22,379 nt of DNA from Thermoplasmata archaeon (GTDB lineage Archaea > Thermoplasmatota > Thermoplasmata > Lutacidiplasmatales > UBA184): positions 1 to 22,379 of the forward strand of contig JASHQY010000013.1 in assembly GCA_030038885.1 (NCBI GenBank). The letters are read 5' to 3'. The position numbers and the translations under genes are program-made. Under the pieces are notes generated by a model, which searched no databases, was not told the origin of the DNA, and was given only the letters and a program-made list of their open reading frames with translations. How positions within the stretch are numbered: position 1 is the first letter of the stretch; each line of letters opens with the position of its first letter. Positions 1 to 7,144 of this stretch are shown in pieces.

Positions 1-155
1 ACGCGCTGGGAGACGAGCCCCGCGCACTGGACCGGCAGGCCGATGCGCGCGTGCTCCTCGAGCACGAGGACGTCGTGCCCGCGCTGGGCGAGCCGGTACG
101 CGGCGGTGGTGCCGGCCGGGCCGCCGCCGACCACGAGGACCTCGGCTTCCTCCAC
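1..155 (-). CDS. Geranylgeranyl reductase family protein, N-terminal part (cut by window edge)
   Basis: Only the first 51 residues are present. They start at a GTG (153-155) and run off the left edge of the window. Right after the start comes a dinucleotide-binding strand and glycine loop (VLVVGGGPAGTTAAY, residues 6-20), then an acidic residue at the end of the second strand (VLVLEEH). After that comes PVQCAGLVS, a cysteine-containing motif I know from archaeal digeranylgeranylglycerophospholipid reductases, the FAD enzymes that saturate the isoprenoid chains of archaeal membrane lipids. The substrate is inferred from the family; the FAD fold is seen directly. A TTTTGG element about 27 nt upstream of the GTG supports this start and a leaderless transcript. 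The gene diverges from the HAD gene at 248. Other FAD-dependent oxidoreductases of the same superfamily remain possible because the catalytic domain is missing. Confidence 0.8.
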   Translation of the reverse strand, partial: MEEAEVLVVGGGPAGTTAAYRLAQRGHDVLVLEEHARIGLPVQCAGLVSQR

Positions 156-177
156 GGACCGTCGAGGCGAGGCCGGG

Positions 178-225
178 CCAAAAGGGGGAGGGCCGCGCGA
201 GCCGTCTCGGCGAAGACTGATATCG
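178..225. promoter_or_regulatory. Divergent promoter region, GGR-like gene and HAD gene
   Basis: Two A/T-rich elements sit in a GC-rich spacer. CTTTTGG on the minus strand (about 179-185) is 27 nt upstream of the GTG at 155. TGATATCG on the plus strand (218-225) is about 27 nt upstream of the ATG at 248. Both distances match an archaeal TATA box driving a leaderless mRNA. Confidence 0.5.
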
Positions 226-247
226 TCTGGGCCATCGTCCACACGCG

Positions 248-982
248 ATGAGCCCGCGCGTCGTGTTCTTCGACTTCGGGGGGACGCTCGTGCGCACGTG
301 GGTCTCGGAGGGCCACGACGCCGCGGAGATGTGGCGGACGGTCGCCGGCCGCTTCGGGATCGATCTCGACCTCGAGCGTACCCGGTCGGTCATCGCGGAG
401 ACGACGCACGAGCTGCGCGACCAGTTCTACCGGAGCGTCGGGCATACGGCTGAGTTCTGGCCGGTCTACGATGAGCGGGTCATGGAGCGGCTCGGTCTGC
501 CGCGGCCCCACCAAGAGCTCCAGCACGCGGTCGATCGGTACATCCACGACGCGGCGCGGGGCGAGCTGTTCCCCGAGACGATCGAGGTCCTCGAGGCGCT
601 GACCCGCCGCGGGGTGACGCTCGGGGTGATCTCGGGCCACAACGACGCGCTCCCGGAGTTCCTCGAGTTCCACGGGCTGCGCCGATACTTCGAGACCGTC
701 ACGTTCACCCAGGAGGCCGGCGCCGAGAAGCCGGACCGACGGGTCTTCGACCTCGCGCTCACGCGGGCGCAGTGCGACCCTTCGCACGCGATCTACGTCG
801 GCGACTCCTGGAAGGCCGACTACGTCGGCGCGCGCGGCGTCGGCCTCCGGCCGATCTGGCTGAACCGGCGCGGGCTCGCGGCTCCCGAGCCGTGCGAGCA
901 GATCGCCGACCTCCGGGGCGTGCTGCCGCTGGTGCCGACGGGCTGGGGAACGTCCGGGACCGAACGGCGGGCGCGCGCCTAG
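248..982 (+). CDS. HAD superfamily hydrolase (phosphatase-like)
   Basis: This 244-residue protein carries the four HAD motifs. Motif I is FFDFGGTL, with nucleophile Asp9. Motif II is the serine in VISGHN (Ser129). Motif III is the lysine in AEKPDRRVF (Lys161). Motif IV is VGDSWKADYVGA (Asp186 and Asp191). The cap inserted after motif I (about residues 18-105) is helical, as in the phosphoglycolate phosphatase/haloacid dehalogenase type. The family hydrolyses small phosphorylated metabolites in the cytosol; the substrate cannot be read from the sequence. The usual second aspartate of motif I (DxD) is a glycine (Gly11). This variant occurs in the superfamily but removes the usual general acid/base. 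The ATG at 248 is preceded by a TATA-like element. The stop codon overlaps that of the convergent kae1 gene within a shared CTAG. Confidence 0.9.
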   Translation: MSPRVVFFDFGGTLVRTWVSEGHDAAEMWRTVAGRFGIDLDLERTRSVIAETTHELRDQFYRSVGHTAEFWPVYDERVMERLGLPRPHQELQHAVDRYIHDAARGELFPETIEVLEALTRRGVTLGVISGHNDALPEFLEFHGLRRYFETVTFTQEAGAEKPDRRVFDLALTRAQCDPSHAIYVGDSWKADYVGARGVGLRPIWLNRRGLAAPEPCEQIADLRGVLPLVPTGWGTSGTERRARA

Positions 983-1965
983 TCGGTGCGCCACGGGGTC
1001 GGGACGAGGTCGGTCCGCTGGCGCGGCAGGACCGCCGAGTCCTCGACCGCAGCGGTCACGCCCGCCCGGAACGCCATCCGGCCGGTCCACGCGATCATCG
1101 CGCCGTTGTCGACGCACATCGCGCGCGGAGGCGCGAACATCGTGCCGCCCCGCGCCTCGACCATCGTGCGGACCATCCCCCGGAGGCGCTCGTTGCACGC
1201 GACCCCGCCGCCGAGCACGACGTGGTCGCGCTGCCGGTGGGCGAGCGCGCGCTCGGTGATCTCGGTCAGCATCGCGTAGGCGGTCGTCTCGACCGAGTAC
1301 GCGACGTCCGGCCGGGCGACCCCGGTGCGGTGGAGCTGCAGGGCGGCCGTCAGCATGCCCGAGAACGCGACGTCCATCCCGTGGACGGAGTAGGGGAGCT
1401 CGTGGAGCTCGGTGCCCTGCTTGGCCTCCGCTTCCAGGGCCGGTCCGCCCGGGAACTTCCCGCCGAGGCCGATCCACAGCTTGTCGAGGAAGTTCCCGAT
1501 CCCGATGTCGAGCGTCTCGCCGAGCACCCGGTACCGGCCCCGGCCGTACGCGATCACCTGCGTGTTGCCCCCGCTCGCATAGAGGAGGAGCGGGTCCTCG
1601 AGCCCGCTCAGGACGCGCGCGATCTCGACGTGCGCGACGCAGTGGTTCACCGGCACGAGCGGCTTCTCCCACACCAGCGAGAGCATCCGCGCGACCGTCG
1701 CGCCGGCGCGCAGGCACGGGCCGAGCCCCGGACCCTGCGCGAAGGCGACCGCATCGATCCCCGACGGGTCGACGTGGGCCGCGTCCATCGCCTGACGGAC
1801 GAGGCCGGGCAGCAGCTCGACGTGGTGGTTCGCCGCCTCCCGGGGGTGGATCCCGCCGGCCGGCGGCCGGTACATGTCCGACGCGATCCCGAGCACCTCC
1901 GCCCGGTCGGAGACGATCCCGACCGACGCGGTGTGGGCGGTCGATTCGATCCCCAGGACGACCAT
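979..1965 (-). CDS. kae1: KEOPS complex subunit Kae1 (tRNA t6A37 threonylcarbamoyltransferase)
   Basis: This 328-residue protein of the TsaD/Kae1/Qri7 family transfers the threonylcarbamoyl group from threonylcarbamoyl-AMP to A37 of ANN-decoding tRNAs, within the archaeal KEOPS complex. It begins VVLGIESTAHTAS, the first ASKHA nucleotide-binding strand. The metal-binding histidines His108 and His112 lie in VNHCVAHVEIAR, the phosphate loop is YASGGNTQ (129-136), and the C-terminal metal aspartate is Asp286 in MCVDNGAM. The length matches a stand-alone Kae1. No Bud32 kinase domain is fused, unlike in some methanogens, so Bud32 must be encoded elsewhere. The ATG at 1965 is 25 nt downstream of a TTTATAG element. 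Its last codon overlaps the stop of the convergent HAD gene. Confidence 0.97.
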   Translation of the reverse strand: MVVLGIESTAHTASVGIVSDRAEVLGIASDMYRPPAGGIHPREAANHHVELLPGLVRQAMDAAHVDPSGIDAVAFAQGPGLGPCLRAGATVARMLSLVWEKPLVPVNHCVAHVEIARVLSGLEDPLLLYASGGNTQVIAYGRGRYRVLGETLDIGIGNFLDKLWIGLGGKFPGGPALEAEAKQGTELHELPYSVHGMDVAFSGMLTAALQLHRTGVARPDVAYSVETTAYAMLTEITERALAHRQRDHVVLGGGVACNERLRGMVRTMVEARGGTMFAPPRAMCVDNGAMIAWTGRMAFRAGVTAAVEDSAVLPRQRTDLVPTPWRTD

Positions 1966-1986
1966 CGCGGCGCGCAGGTTGCGCGG

Positions 1987-1993
1987 CTATAAA
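1987..1993 (-). promoter_or_regulatory. TATA box of kae1
   Basis: The minus strand reads TTTATAG in otherwise very GC-rich DNA, centred 25 nt upstream of the kae1 ATG. This is the spacing expected for a TATA box giving a leaderless transcript. Confidence 0.65.
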
Positions 1994-2015
1994 CGGTCCG
2001 GGAGCGGGCGCCGGG

Positions 2016-2255
2016 TCAGTCCTCGGTCGACTCGACCCGGAAGCCGACCCGCTTGCCGCGCACGGTCTCCTGGATCCGGTCGGCGAGCTCGAGGGTCTCC
2101 TGGACGGACGCGGGGCGACCCCAATCGTACATGAAGTCGTAGCCCTCGGTCTCGGGGCGGAACCCGATGTCCTCGAGGAGCTCGGCGACCTCGGAGTAGG
2201 GAGCGCCCTCGCTGTCGAGCTGGAGCAAGAGGTACGTCTTGGTCACGACCGCCAC
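2016..2255 (-). CDS. Small conserved-looking protein of unknown function
   Basis: This is a 79-residue acidic, cysteine-free protein starting at a GTG (2253-2255); a second in-frame GTG at 2244-2246 is an alternative start. I do not recognise a family. The order of predicted elements is strand (TKTYLLLQLD), helix (YSEVAELLEDIG), strand (FRPETEGYDFMYDW), helix (SVQETLELADRIQETV), strand (KRVGFRVEST). That is a compact beta-alpha-beta-beta-alpha-beta pattern, like many small ferredoxin-like-fold proteins. Codon use is strongly G/C-ending like its neighbours, which supports it as a real gene. It lies between kae1 and tgtA on the same strand, about 70 nt downstream of tgtA. A role in tRNA modification would be guesswork based on position only. 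Confidence 0.75.
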   Translation of the reverse strand: MAVVTKTYLLLQLDSEGAPYSEVAELLEDIGFRPETEGYDFMYDWGRPASVQETLELADRIQETVRGKRVGFRVESTED

Positions 2256-2325
2256 CGGGGCCTCGTCCGCCGGACTCCAGCGGCCGTCGCCTCTTAAGGC
2301 TCTCCGTGGAGGCCCGCCGGAGGGC

Positions 2326-4278
2326 TCACTCCGGTCGGGCGTCGGGGGATCCCGGCGCCTCCGCGTCCTCGGCGGCGATCGGCGCGGCCGCGTGGGCGGT
2401 CACGCGCGCCGCGACCCCCCGCGCGAGGCGGGGCATCTCGTGCGGGGCGAGGACGAGCCGCCCGATCGCGAGCAGCGCGTCGTCGCGGTCGACCAGGAGC
2501 GCGGTCTGGTCCGGCACGAGCGTGGGGTCGGCCCCGGTCACGAACCGGGCGAAGAGGCTGCGCCCCCGGGCGACGAACGGCGCGGCGTCGTCGCTCACGA
2601 CGACCCGGGAGCGTCCCTCGCCCAGCACCGGGACGAGCTGGCCGCCGCCGAAGAACGTCGGGCGCGCGATCCCGTCGGTGCCGACCACAAACCACGGCCG
2701 GCCGTCCCCGAGGAGCGTGCGCAGGCGCCCGGTGCGGCGGGAGCGCTCGCCGCGCAGCCGTCCCGCGAGCTCGTCCGCGACGATCGGGCCGTACTCGAGC
2801 GCGAGGAGGGCGCGCACCTGGAGCTCGGTCCACTCGGCCGACCAGTCGCGGTCGAGATCGGCGTCGAGCCCCTCGAGCGCCCGCAGCTCGGTGTCCACCG
2901 CCGCCGGGGGCCGGTGGCGCGCGCGGTCCGCGAACTCCTCGATCCCGAGGTACGGGCCCACCGGGTAGAGGTCGATGAGCTCGAGCGGGACCGACCCGAG
3001 CGGCGTCTCGCAGCTCCACGCGATCGGGCGGCCCTCCCGGTCGCGGACGGGGATCCGGCGCAGGTAATCCGGCCGCAGGGGCACTCGGGAGATCCGCCGG
3101 GGCAGCGGACGGTCCCGGACGTACTCCTCGATCCGGCGGCGGAACCGCACGACCGCCGGCCGCACGCGGCTCGCGTCCGAGATCTCGCGGAACGCCCGCC
3201 GCGACGCGGGCTCGGTCGGGAGGAACACGTCCGGCCAGCGCTTCGCCTCCTCGAGCCCGGCCCGCAAGGCCGGATGGCCCGTGGCCCGCCGCTCGGCGAG
3301 CTCCCAGATCGTGCCGTCGTGGATCGCCTGGCGGACGCGGCCGATCTCCTCCATCGACGTGAGGAGGTTGTGGACCGCGATCCGCCGCTCCCGCTCGGCG
3401 GCGGGGCGACGCGCGACCTCGGGGAGCGGCACCTCCGCGCACAGCGCGCAGCGGCAGACCTCCTCCCGCAGGTCGTCGATCGCGACCGTGCCGTCCGGGA
3501 ACAGGAGGCAGCCGCGCCGCGCGAACTTGTGGTACGCCGACGAGTCGATCAGGTCGACCCCCCAGAGCGCCGCGAACGCGAACGTCATCGGATGCCCGGT
3601 GCCGAAGAGGTGCACGGGAGCACCGGGGGTGAGCCCGGGCCGTGCGGCGGCGAGCGCCCGGGCCAGCTCGGGGAACCGGTACTGCTCGAGGAGGGGCACC
3701 ACCCCGCCGACCGCGAGCACGTCGGCGAGCTCCGACGCCCGTGCGGCCGAACGGGCGCGCAGGTCGGCGTGCAGGCCCCCCTGGACCGGCACCGCGAGCA
3801 GTCCCGGACGCGCCGCCCGGGCGGCGGCCGCCCGCGCGAGCGTCTCGTCGAGCGCGGCGGCGGCGACGTCGTGCTCGGCCTCGGGCTCGGTGAAGCGGTC
3901 GAGGACGGTCGCGATGTCGGAACCGATCGTGTTCTGGAAGGCGAGGATCTCCTCGGGTCCCACCTCGACCGAGCCGTACGCGTGCTGCTGGAACGCCCCG
4001 GAGTCGGTCATGACCGGGCCGTCGAAGCCGAGCAGCCCGTGGATGCCGCTCCGTTCGGCCTCGGCGCGCAGCGGCGGCGTCCTCCATGTGATGTAGGCCG
4101 ACGAGATGATCGCGCGCACGCCGAGGCGCACGCGCATCTCCGCCGGCGAAACCGGCTGGCGGGCCGGATCCGGATGGACGACCGGCAGGAGCGCCGGCGT
4201 CTCGACGATGCCGTGCGGCGTCTCGAACCGAGCGCGACGGGCGAGCCCGTCGCGCTCGAGCACCTCGAACCCGCCCAT
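2326..4278 (-). CDS. tgtA: Archaeosine tRNA-guanine(15) transglycosylase with PUA domain
   Basis: The enzyme replaces guanine-15 in the D-loop of archaeal tRNAs by preQ0, the first step to archaeosine. Motifs are numbered here from an upstream GTG at 4288-4290 (654 residues; subtract four for the ATG at 4278). They are the active-site aspartate 96 in MTDSGAFQQHAYG, the nucleophile aspartate 249 in DLIDSSAYHKFA, and the zinc site C279-x-C281-xx-C284 with His307 (VCRCALC ... VHNLL). A PUA RNA-binding domain occupies roughly residues 560-635 (VVVSDDAAPFVARGRS onward). The 650-residue product is a full-length, unsplit ArcTGT. I chose the ATG at 4278 because a CATTAA element lies 26 nt upstream, within the end of the preceding glycosylase gene. 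The GTG is possible but leaves too little room. A short Ala/Glu-rich tail follows the PUA domain. Confidence 0.97.
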   Translation of the reverse strand: MGGFEVLERDGLARRARFETPHGIVETPALLPVVHPDPARQPVSPAEMRVRLGVRAIISSAYITWRTPPLRAEAERSGIHGLLGFDGPVMTDSGAFQQHAYGSVEVGPEEILAFQNTIGSDIATVLDRFTEPEAEHDVAAAALDETLARAAAARAARPGLLAVPVQGGLHADLRARSAARASELADVLAVGGVVPLLEQYRFPELARALAAARPGLTPGAPVHLFGTGHPMTFAFAALWGVDLIDSSAYHKFARRGCLLFPDGTVAIDDLREEVCRCALCAEVPLPEVARRPAAERERRIAVHNLLTSMEEIGRVRQAIHDGTIWELAERRATGHPALRAGLEEAKRWPDVFLPTEPASRRAFREISDASRVRPAVVRFRRRIEEYVRDRPLPRRISRVPLRPDYLRRIPVRDREGRPIAWSCETPLGSVPLELIDLYPVGPYLGIEEFADRARHRPPAAVDTELRALEGLDADLDRDWSAEWTELQVRALLALEYGPIVADELAGRLRGERSRRTGRLRTLLGDGRPWFVVGTDGIARPTFFGGGQLVPVLGEGRSRVVVSDDAAPFVARGRSLFARFVTGADPTLVPDQTALLVDRDDALLAIGRLVLAPHEMPRLARGVAARVTAHAAAPIAAEDAEAPGSPDARPE

Positions 4279-4301
4279 CGGTGGCCCCACTCCCGAGGCG
4301 G

Positions 4302-4308
4302 GTTAATG
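4302..4308 (-). promoter_or_regulatory. TATA-like element of tgtA overlapping the upstream stop codon
   Basis: The minus strand reads TCATTAA, ending in the TAA stop of the uracil-DNA glycosylase gene and centred about 26 nt before the ATG at 4278. It decides the tgtA start and suggests tgtA can be transcribed separately from the upstream gene. Confidence 0.5.
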
Positions 4309-5016
4309 ATTCCGCGGCGGCGGCGTCGCGCGTCCTTCGAACGAGCCGCGGATTCGCTCGAGCAGTTCGACCAGCATCGGGAACGTCAGCTTCCCGGTGT
4401 TCGTGTTCTGGGGGCTCGGGTGGTAGGACGCCCAGAGCATCGGCCGGCCCGGTCCGAGCGGCGCGCACGCGCCGTGCGCGAACGGGACCTCCGGACGCGC
4501 CGCCCCGTAGACCGGGGGGACCGCGTCCCGGACCGCATCCCACGCGAATCCGCCGAGCGCGAGGATCGCCCGGGTCTCGGGAAGGCATCGCAGCTCCCGC
4601 GCGAGGTACGGGGCGCAGCGGTCCCGCTCGGACGGCGTCGGCCGGTTGTCGGGCGGCGCGCACCGGACGGCCGCGGTCACGTAGAGGTCCCGGTACTCGA
4701 GCCCGTCCCCCCGGCGGACCGACGTCGGCTGGTTGGCGAATCCGGCGGCGTGGAACGCCCGCACGAGGAACGCCGCCGAGCGGTCGCCGGTGAACACGCG
4801 TCCGGTGCGGTTCGAGCCGTGGGCCGCCGGGGCGAGGCCCACCGCGACCATCCGGGCGTGGGGGTCGCCGAACCCCGGCACCGGTCGGCCCCAGTACGGC
4901 TCCCCACGGAACTCCTGCTTCCTCTCCCGGGCGACGCGTTCCCGATACGCGACCAACCGGGGGCACTGACGGCAGCCGATCACGTCCGAGCGGATCCGGG
5001 CCAGCGAGTCGGCCAC
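4303..5016 (-). CDS. udgB: Uracil-DNA glycosylase, family 5 (UdgB type, iron-sulfur)
   Basis: This 237-residue protein excises uracil, and in characterised family members also hypoxanthine and related deaminated bases, from DNA as the first step of base excision repair. The first motif is VGLAPAAHGSNRTGR (59-73), with alanine where family 4 enzymes have GEAPG; this is diagnostic of family 5. The leucine-loop motif is HPSPQNT (199-205). Four cysteines that can hold a 4Fe-4S cluster are at positions 15, 18, 119 and 134 (GCRQCPRL ... VRCAPP ... RDRCAPY). Family 5 enzymes lack the polar catalytic residue of other UDGs in motif 1, which is also the case here. The start is a GTG (5014-5016). The gene diverges from the beta-solenoid gene at 5120. 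The C-terminal ten residues are a Pro/Arg-rich tail. Confidence 0.95.
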   Translation of the reverse strand: MADSLARIRSDVIGCRQCPRLVAYRERVARERKQEFRGEPYWGRPVPGFGDPHARMVAVGLAPAAHGSNRTGRVFTGDRSAAFLVRAFHAAGFANQPTSVRRGDGLEYRDLYVTAAVRCAPPDNRPTPSERDRCAPYLARELRCLPETRAILALGGFAWDAVRDAVPPVYGAARPEVPFAHGACAPLGPGRPMLWASYHPSPQNTNTGKLTFPMLVELLERIRGSFEGRATPPPRNH

Positions 5017-5084
5017 GGGAGCGGGAGGCCGCGCCCCGCTTGGCTCCTTCGGAGGAGTCCCTCCGGGTGGTCACCGCTCGTGAC

Positions 5085-5096
5085 CTATCCGTAAAG
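5085..5096 (+). promoter_or_regulatory. Candidate TATA-like element of the beta-solenoid gene
   Basis: CTATCCGTAAAG in the 103-nt divergent spacer is the most A/T-rich stretch on the plus strand. Its TAAA part is centred about 27 nt upstream of the GTG at 5120. No equally clear element is seen for the divergent glycosylase gene. Confidence 0.4.
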
Positions 5097-5119
5097 AGGA
5101 GGGTCCCCGTGCCCGGGTC

Positions 5120-6337
5120 GTGGCCGAGATGCGCATCCCCCGGAACAGCTCCGTTCGCCTCGGGACCGTCGACGGAGACCTGCGCGCCGAGGCGAACGTC
5201 CGGATCACGGCGGACGGGGCGATCCGGGTCTCGGGCAACGTCCGGTTCGACGGAGACGCCGAGGTCACGGGCGACCTCGAATGCGGTCGCTTCCGCTCGA
5301 GCGACGGAACGGTCGCGATCTCGGGCGCCCTCACCGCGCGCGAGGATGTCGCGGCCCAGGACGGGGCGCTCGAGGTCGGCGGCGCGCTCCGGGCCCGGAG
5401 GGTCGACGTCGACCGGCGGCTGCGGGTCGGCGGGCCCGCGGCCGCGGAGAAGTTCGACGTGGGCGGGATCCTCGAGGCGGCGCAGACGATGACCGCCCGC
5501 ACGGTCTCGGTCGGAGGGCGGTTCACGCTCGCCGGTCGCCTCGAAGCGGAGCGGGTCGAGGCCGGCGGGGCGGTGCAGCTCGGCGAGGTGTCGATCGACA
5601 CGCTCGAGGTCGGCGGCTCGGTCCGTCTCGGGGGGGGCGAAGTGCGCCGATCGGTCGAGGTCGGCGGGCGGTTTCACGCGTCCCAGCCGCTCAAGTTCGG
5701 GTCGATCGAGGTCGGGGGACTCGCCGAGTTCGACGAATCGGCCGCCGGGGGCTCGATCGAGGTGGGCGGCCTGCTCTCGGCGAGCAAGGACCTCTCGTTC
5801 GACGCCCTCGAGATCGGGGGCGTGGGCCGGATCGGAGGGACGGCGACGGGGCAGCGCGCCGAGGTCGGCGGCAAGCTCGAGGTGCACGGGTCGCTCACGC
5901 TCGCCGGGTCGCTCGAGGTCGGCGGCGCGATCTCCGTGCACGAGGCGCTCTCGGGCGAGCGGCTCGAGATCGGCGGCTCGCTCGAGGCCCGCCGCGCGAC
6001 GTTCACGGGTCCCGCGGAGATCGGCGGGGCCGTGACGACGCAGGAAGGGCTGAAGGCGGCCCGGATCCAGCTCTCCCGCAAGTCCAAGGCCCGGGGACCG
6101 CTCGTGGGCGACACGATCGAGCTCGAGCGCGCCGCGCGGGCCGAGGACCTCTACGGCGGGCGGATCGAGCTCGAGGAGCAGGCCGGGGCCCGCCGGATCT
6201 TCGGGGCGAGCGTGCGGCTCGCCGACGGGGCCTCGGCGGACGAGATCGAGTACACCCAAGCGGCCGAGATCGACCCCCGGGCCCGCGTCCGGACGCCACC
6301 GCGCAAGGTCGACACGCTCCCGCCGTTCCCGCTGTGA
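5120..6337 (+). CDS. Bactofilin-like beta-solenoid protein with 17-residue repeats
   Basis: This 405-residue protein consists almost entirely of short beta-strand repeats. A glycine pair, mostly in the form EVGG or EIGG, recurs at residues 87, 104, 115, 132, 149, 165, 182, 199, 216, 233, 250, 268, 285 and 302, a period of 17. The N-terminal 80 residues show the same rhythm with single-glycine turns (VSGNV, VTGDL, ISGAL). Period and composition match polymer-forming (bactofilin, DUF583-type) right-handed beta-helices, which assemble into filaments or scaffolds at the cytoplasmic membrane. A usual bactofilin core is about 110 residues, so this solenoid is about three times longer. There is no signal peptide, transmembrane helix or cysteine-rich region. 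The C-terminus is a proline-rich tail (RTPPRKVDTLPPFPL). The start GTG at 5120 fits the TATA spacing; ATG at 5129 is the alternative. The stop overlaps a possible GTG start of the next gene. Confidence 0.8.
   Translation: MAEMRIPRNSSVRLGTVDGDLRAEANVRITADGAIRVSGNVRFDGDAEVTGDLECGRFRSSDGTVAISGALTAREDVAAQDGALEVGGALRARRVDVDRRLRVGGPAAAEKFDVGGILEAAQTMTARTVSVGGRFTLAGRLEAERVEAGGAVQLGEVSIDTLEVGGSVRLGGGEVRRSVEVGGRFHASQPLKFGSIEVGGLAEFDESAAGGSIEVGGLLSASKDLSFDALEIGGVGRIGGTATGQRAEVGGKLEVHGSLTLAGSLEVGGAISVHEALSGERLEIGGSLEARRATFTGPAEIGGAVTTQEGLKAARIQLSRKSKARGPLVGDTIELERAARAEDLYGGRIELEEQAGARRIFGASVRLADGASADEIEYTQAAEIDPRARVRTPPRKVDTLPPFPL
5371..6024 (+). repeat. Tandem 51-bp coding repeats encoding the 17-residue solenoid turns
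   Basis: About fourteen units carry a recurring CTCGAGGTCGGCGGC-like core, spaced 51 bp apart with few exceptions (one spacing is 33 bp, one 48 and one 54). The units are diverged apart from this core, so the array is an old protein repeat rather than a recent satellite expansion. Confidence 0.75.
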
Positions 6338-6351
6338 CCGGGGGAGCGGAG

Positions 6352-6687
6352 ATGCTCGACGAACGGGACGGGGCGCGCGCGGGGCCCCGCCGCCGGGAGG
6401 CGACCGACCTCTACGCCACGGTCCTCGAGGTCGTGAAGCGCTACCACGGGGCGGCCCGCATCACGCGCGTCTCCTACGGCGCCGGCATGCCGGTCGACCG
6501 CCTGCGGAACTTCGTCGAGCGGCTCGTCGCACTCGGCCTTCTCAAGAGCGAGGAGCTCGACGGCCGGCCCGCCTTCGACATCACGCCGCGCGGCCAGGAG
6601 TTCCTCTCGACCTACTGGAAGATGCGGGGGTACATCGAGGTGCTCGAGGCGAACCCCGAGGACCGGGTCTCCCGGCGCCGCGCGTAG
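6352..6687 (+). CDS. Archaeal winged-helix DNA-binding protein (ArnR1/HTH_45-like)
   Basis: This 111-residue protein resembles the small archaeal winged-helix regulators of the ArnR1-like type. Helix 1 is ATDLYATVLEVVKRY, helix 2 ARITRVSYGAGMP, the recognition helix VDRLRNFVERLVALGLL, and the wing SEELDGRPAFDITPRGQEFL. An amphipathic helix (LSTYWKMRGYIEVLE) follows and may serve in dimerisation. The ITRVSYGAGMPVDRLRNFVERL block is the family's signature pattern. The ATG at 6352 follows a GGGGAG stretch that could act as a ribosome-binding site. A GTG at 6334 would add six residues and overlap the upstream stop as GTGA, so translation is probably coupled to the beta-solenoid gene. No transmembrane helix or effector domain is present. 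The target genes are unknown. Confidence 0.85.
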   Translation: MLDERDGARAGPRRREATDLYATVLEVVKRYHGAARITRVSYGAGMPVDRLRNFVERLVALGLLKSEELDGRPAFDITPRGQEFLSTYWKMRGYIEVLEANPEDRVSRRRA

Positions 6688-6693
6688 CGGCCG

Positions 6694-7020
6694 TCACCCG
6701 TAGCGCGGAACGCGGGGGTCGACCGTCCGCGACCACGCGTCGATCCCGCCGCTCAGGTTCGCGACGTGCGGGAATCCCTTCGACTCGAGGAACCCCGCGA
6801 TCATCGCGGAGCGGCCCCCGGCGTGGCAGTAGACGATGATCTCGCGCTCCTTCGGGAGCTCGGCGAGCCGCCCCGGCACCTGCCGCATCGGGATGTGGAC
6901 CGACGGCTCGATCACGGCCATCTCCCGCTCGTCGGGTTCCCGGACGTCGAGCAGCAGCACGCCGGGGTCCCCCCGCTTCAATCGCTCCGAGACCTCCCGC
7001 GCGCTGAGCTCCTCGACCAT
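6694..7020 (-). CDS. Single-domain rhodanese (sulfurtransferase)
   Basis: This 108-residue protein is the size of GlpE-type single rhodanese domains, which carry sulfane sulfur as a cysteine persulfide. The N-terminal motif is LLLDVREPDERE (22-33). The active-site loop is CHAGGRS, with Cys65 as persulfide carrier. The C-terminal motif is NLSGGIDAW (88-96). The sulfur acceptor is unknown; thiolation of tRNA or cofactors, or detoxification, are all possible. The ATG at 7020 is chosen over upstream in-frame codons because the domain is complete from there and a GGCTAAGC element lies about 26 nt upstream, consistent with a leaderless transcript. It is convergent with the winged-helix gene (6 nt between stops) and divergent from the TRASH protein gene. 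Confidence 0.93.
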   Translation of the reverse strand: MVEELSAREVSERLKRGDPGVLLLDVREPDEREMAVIEPSVHIPMRQVPGRLAELPKEREIIVYCHAGGRSAMIAGFLESKGFPHVANLSGGIDAWSRTVDPRVPRYG

Positions 7021-7044
7021 CGTGCCGAGCGACGCGGGGGCGGG

Positions 7045-7120
7045 CTTAGCCCTTTCCGGGGGGAACGGCCCGGGGACTTCCCGGGATCCGTTCCCGCCCC
7101 GCGCGCCGAGGAGACTATAA
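7045..7120. promoter_or_regulatory. Divergent promoter elements, rhodanese and TRASH protein
   Basis: On the minus strand CTAAG (7045-7049) is about 26 nt upstream of the rhodanese ATG at 7020. On the plus strand CTATAAC (7115-7121) is about 27 nt upstream of the ATG at 7145. A copper-responsive operator may lie here, but I see no clear inverted repeat. Confidence 0.5.
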
Positions 7121-7144
7121 CCCGGTCCGACGTGACGCGGTGCG

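Noticed and set aside
5371..6024. The regular 51-bp repeats as a possible CRISPR or satellite array
   Set aside because: The repeats are in frame, diverged, and encode a 17-residue protein motif with no conserved repeat/spacer division.
2294..6259. A minus-strand open frame of more than 1,300 codons, and a 951-codon plus-strand frame at 2239-5094
   Set aside because: They are Arg/Pro/Gly/Ala low-complexity translations antisense or out of frame to tgtA, udgB and the beta-solenoid gene. Long spurious frames are expected in DNA this rich in GC.
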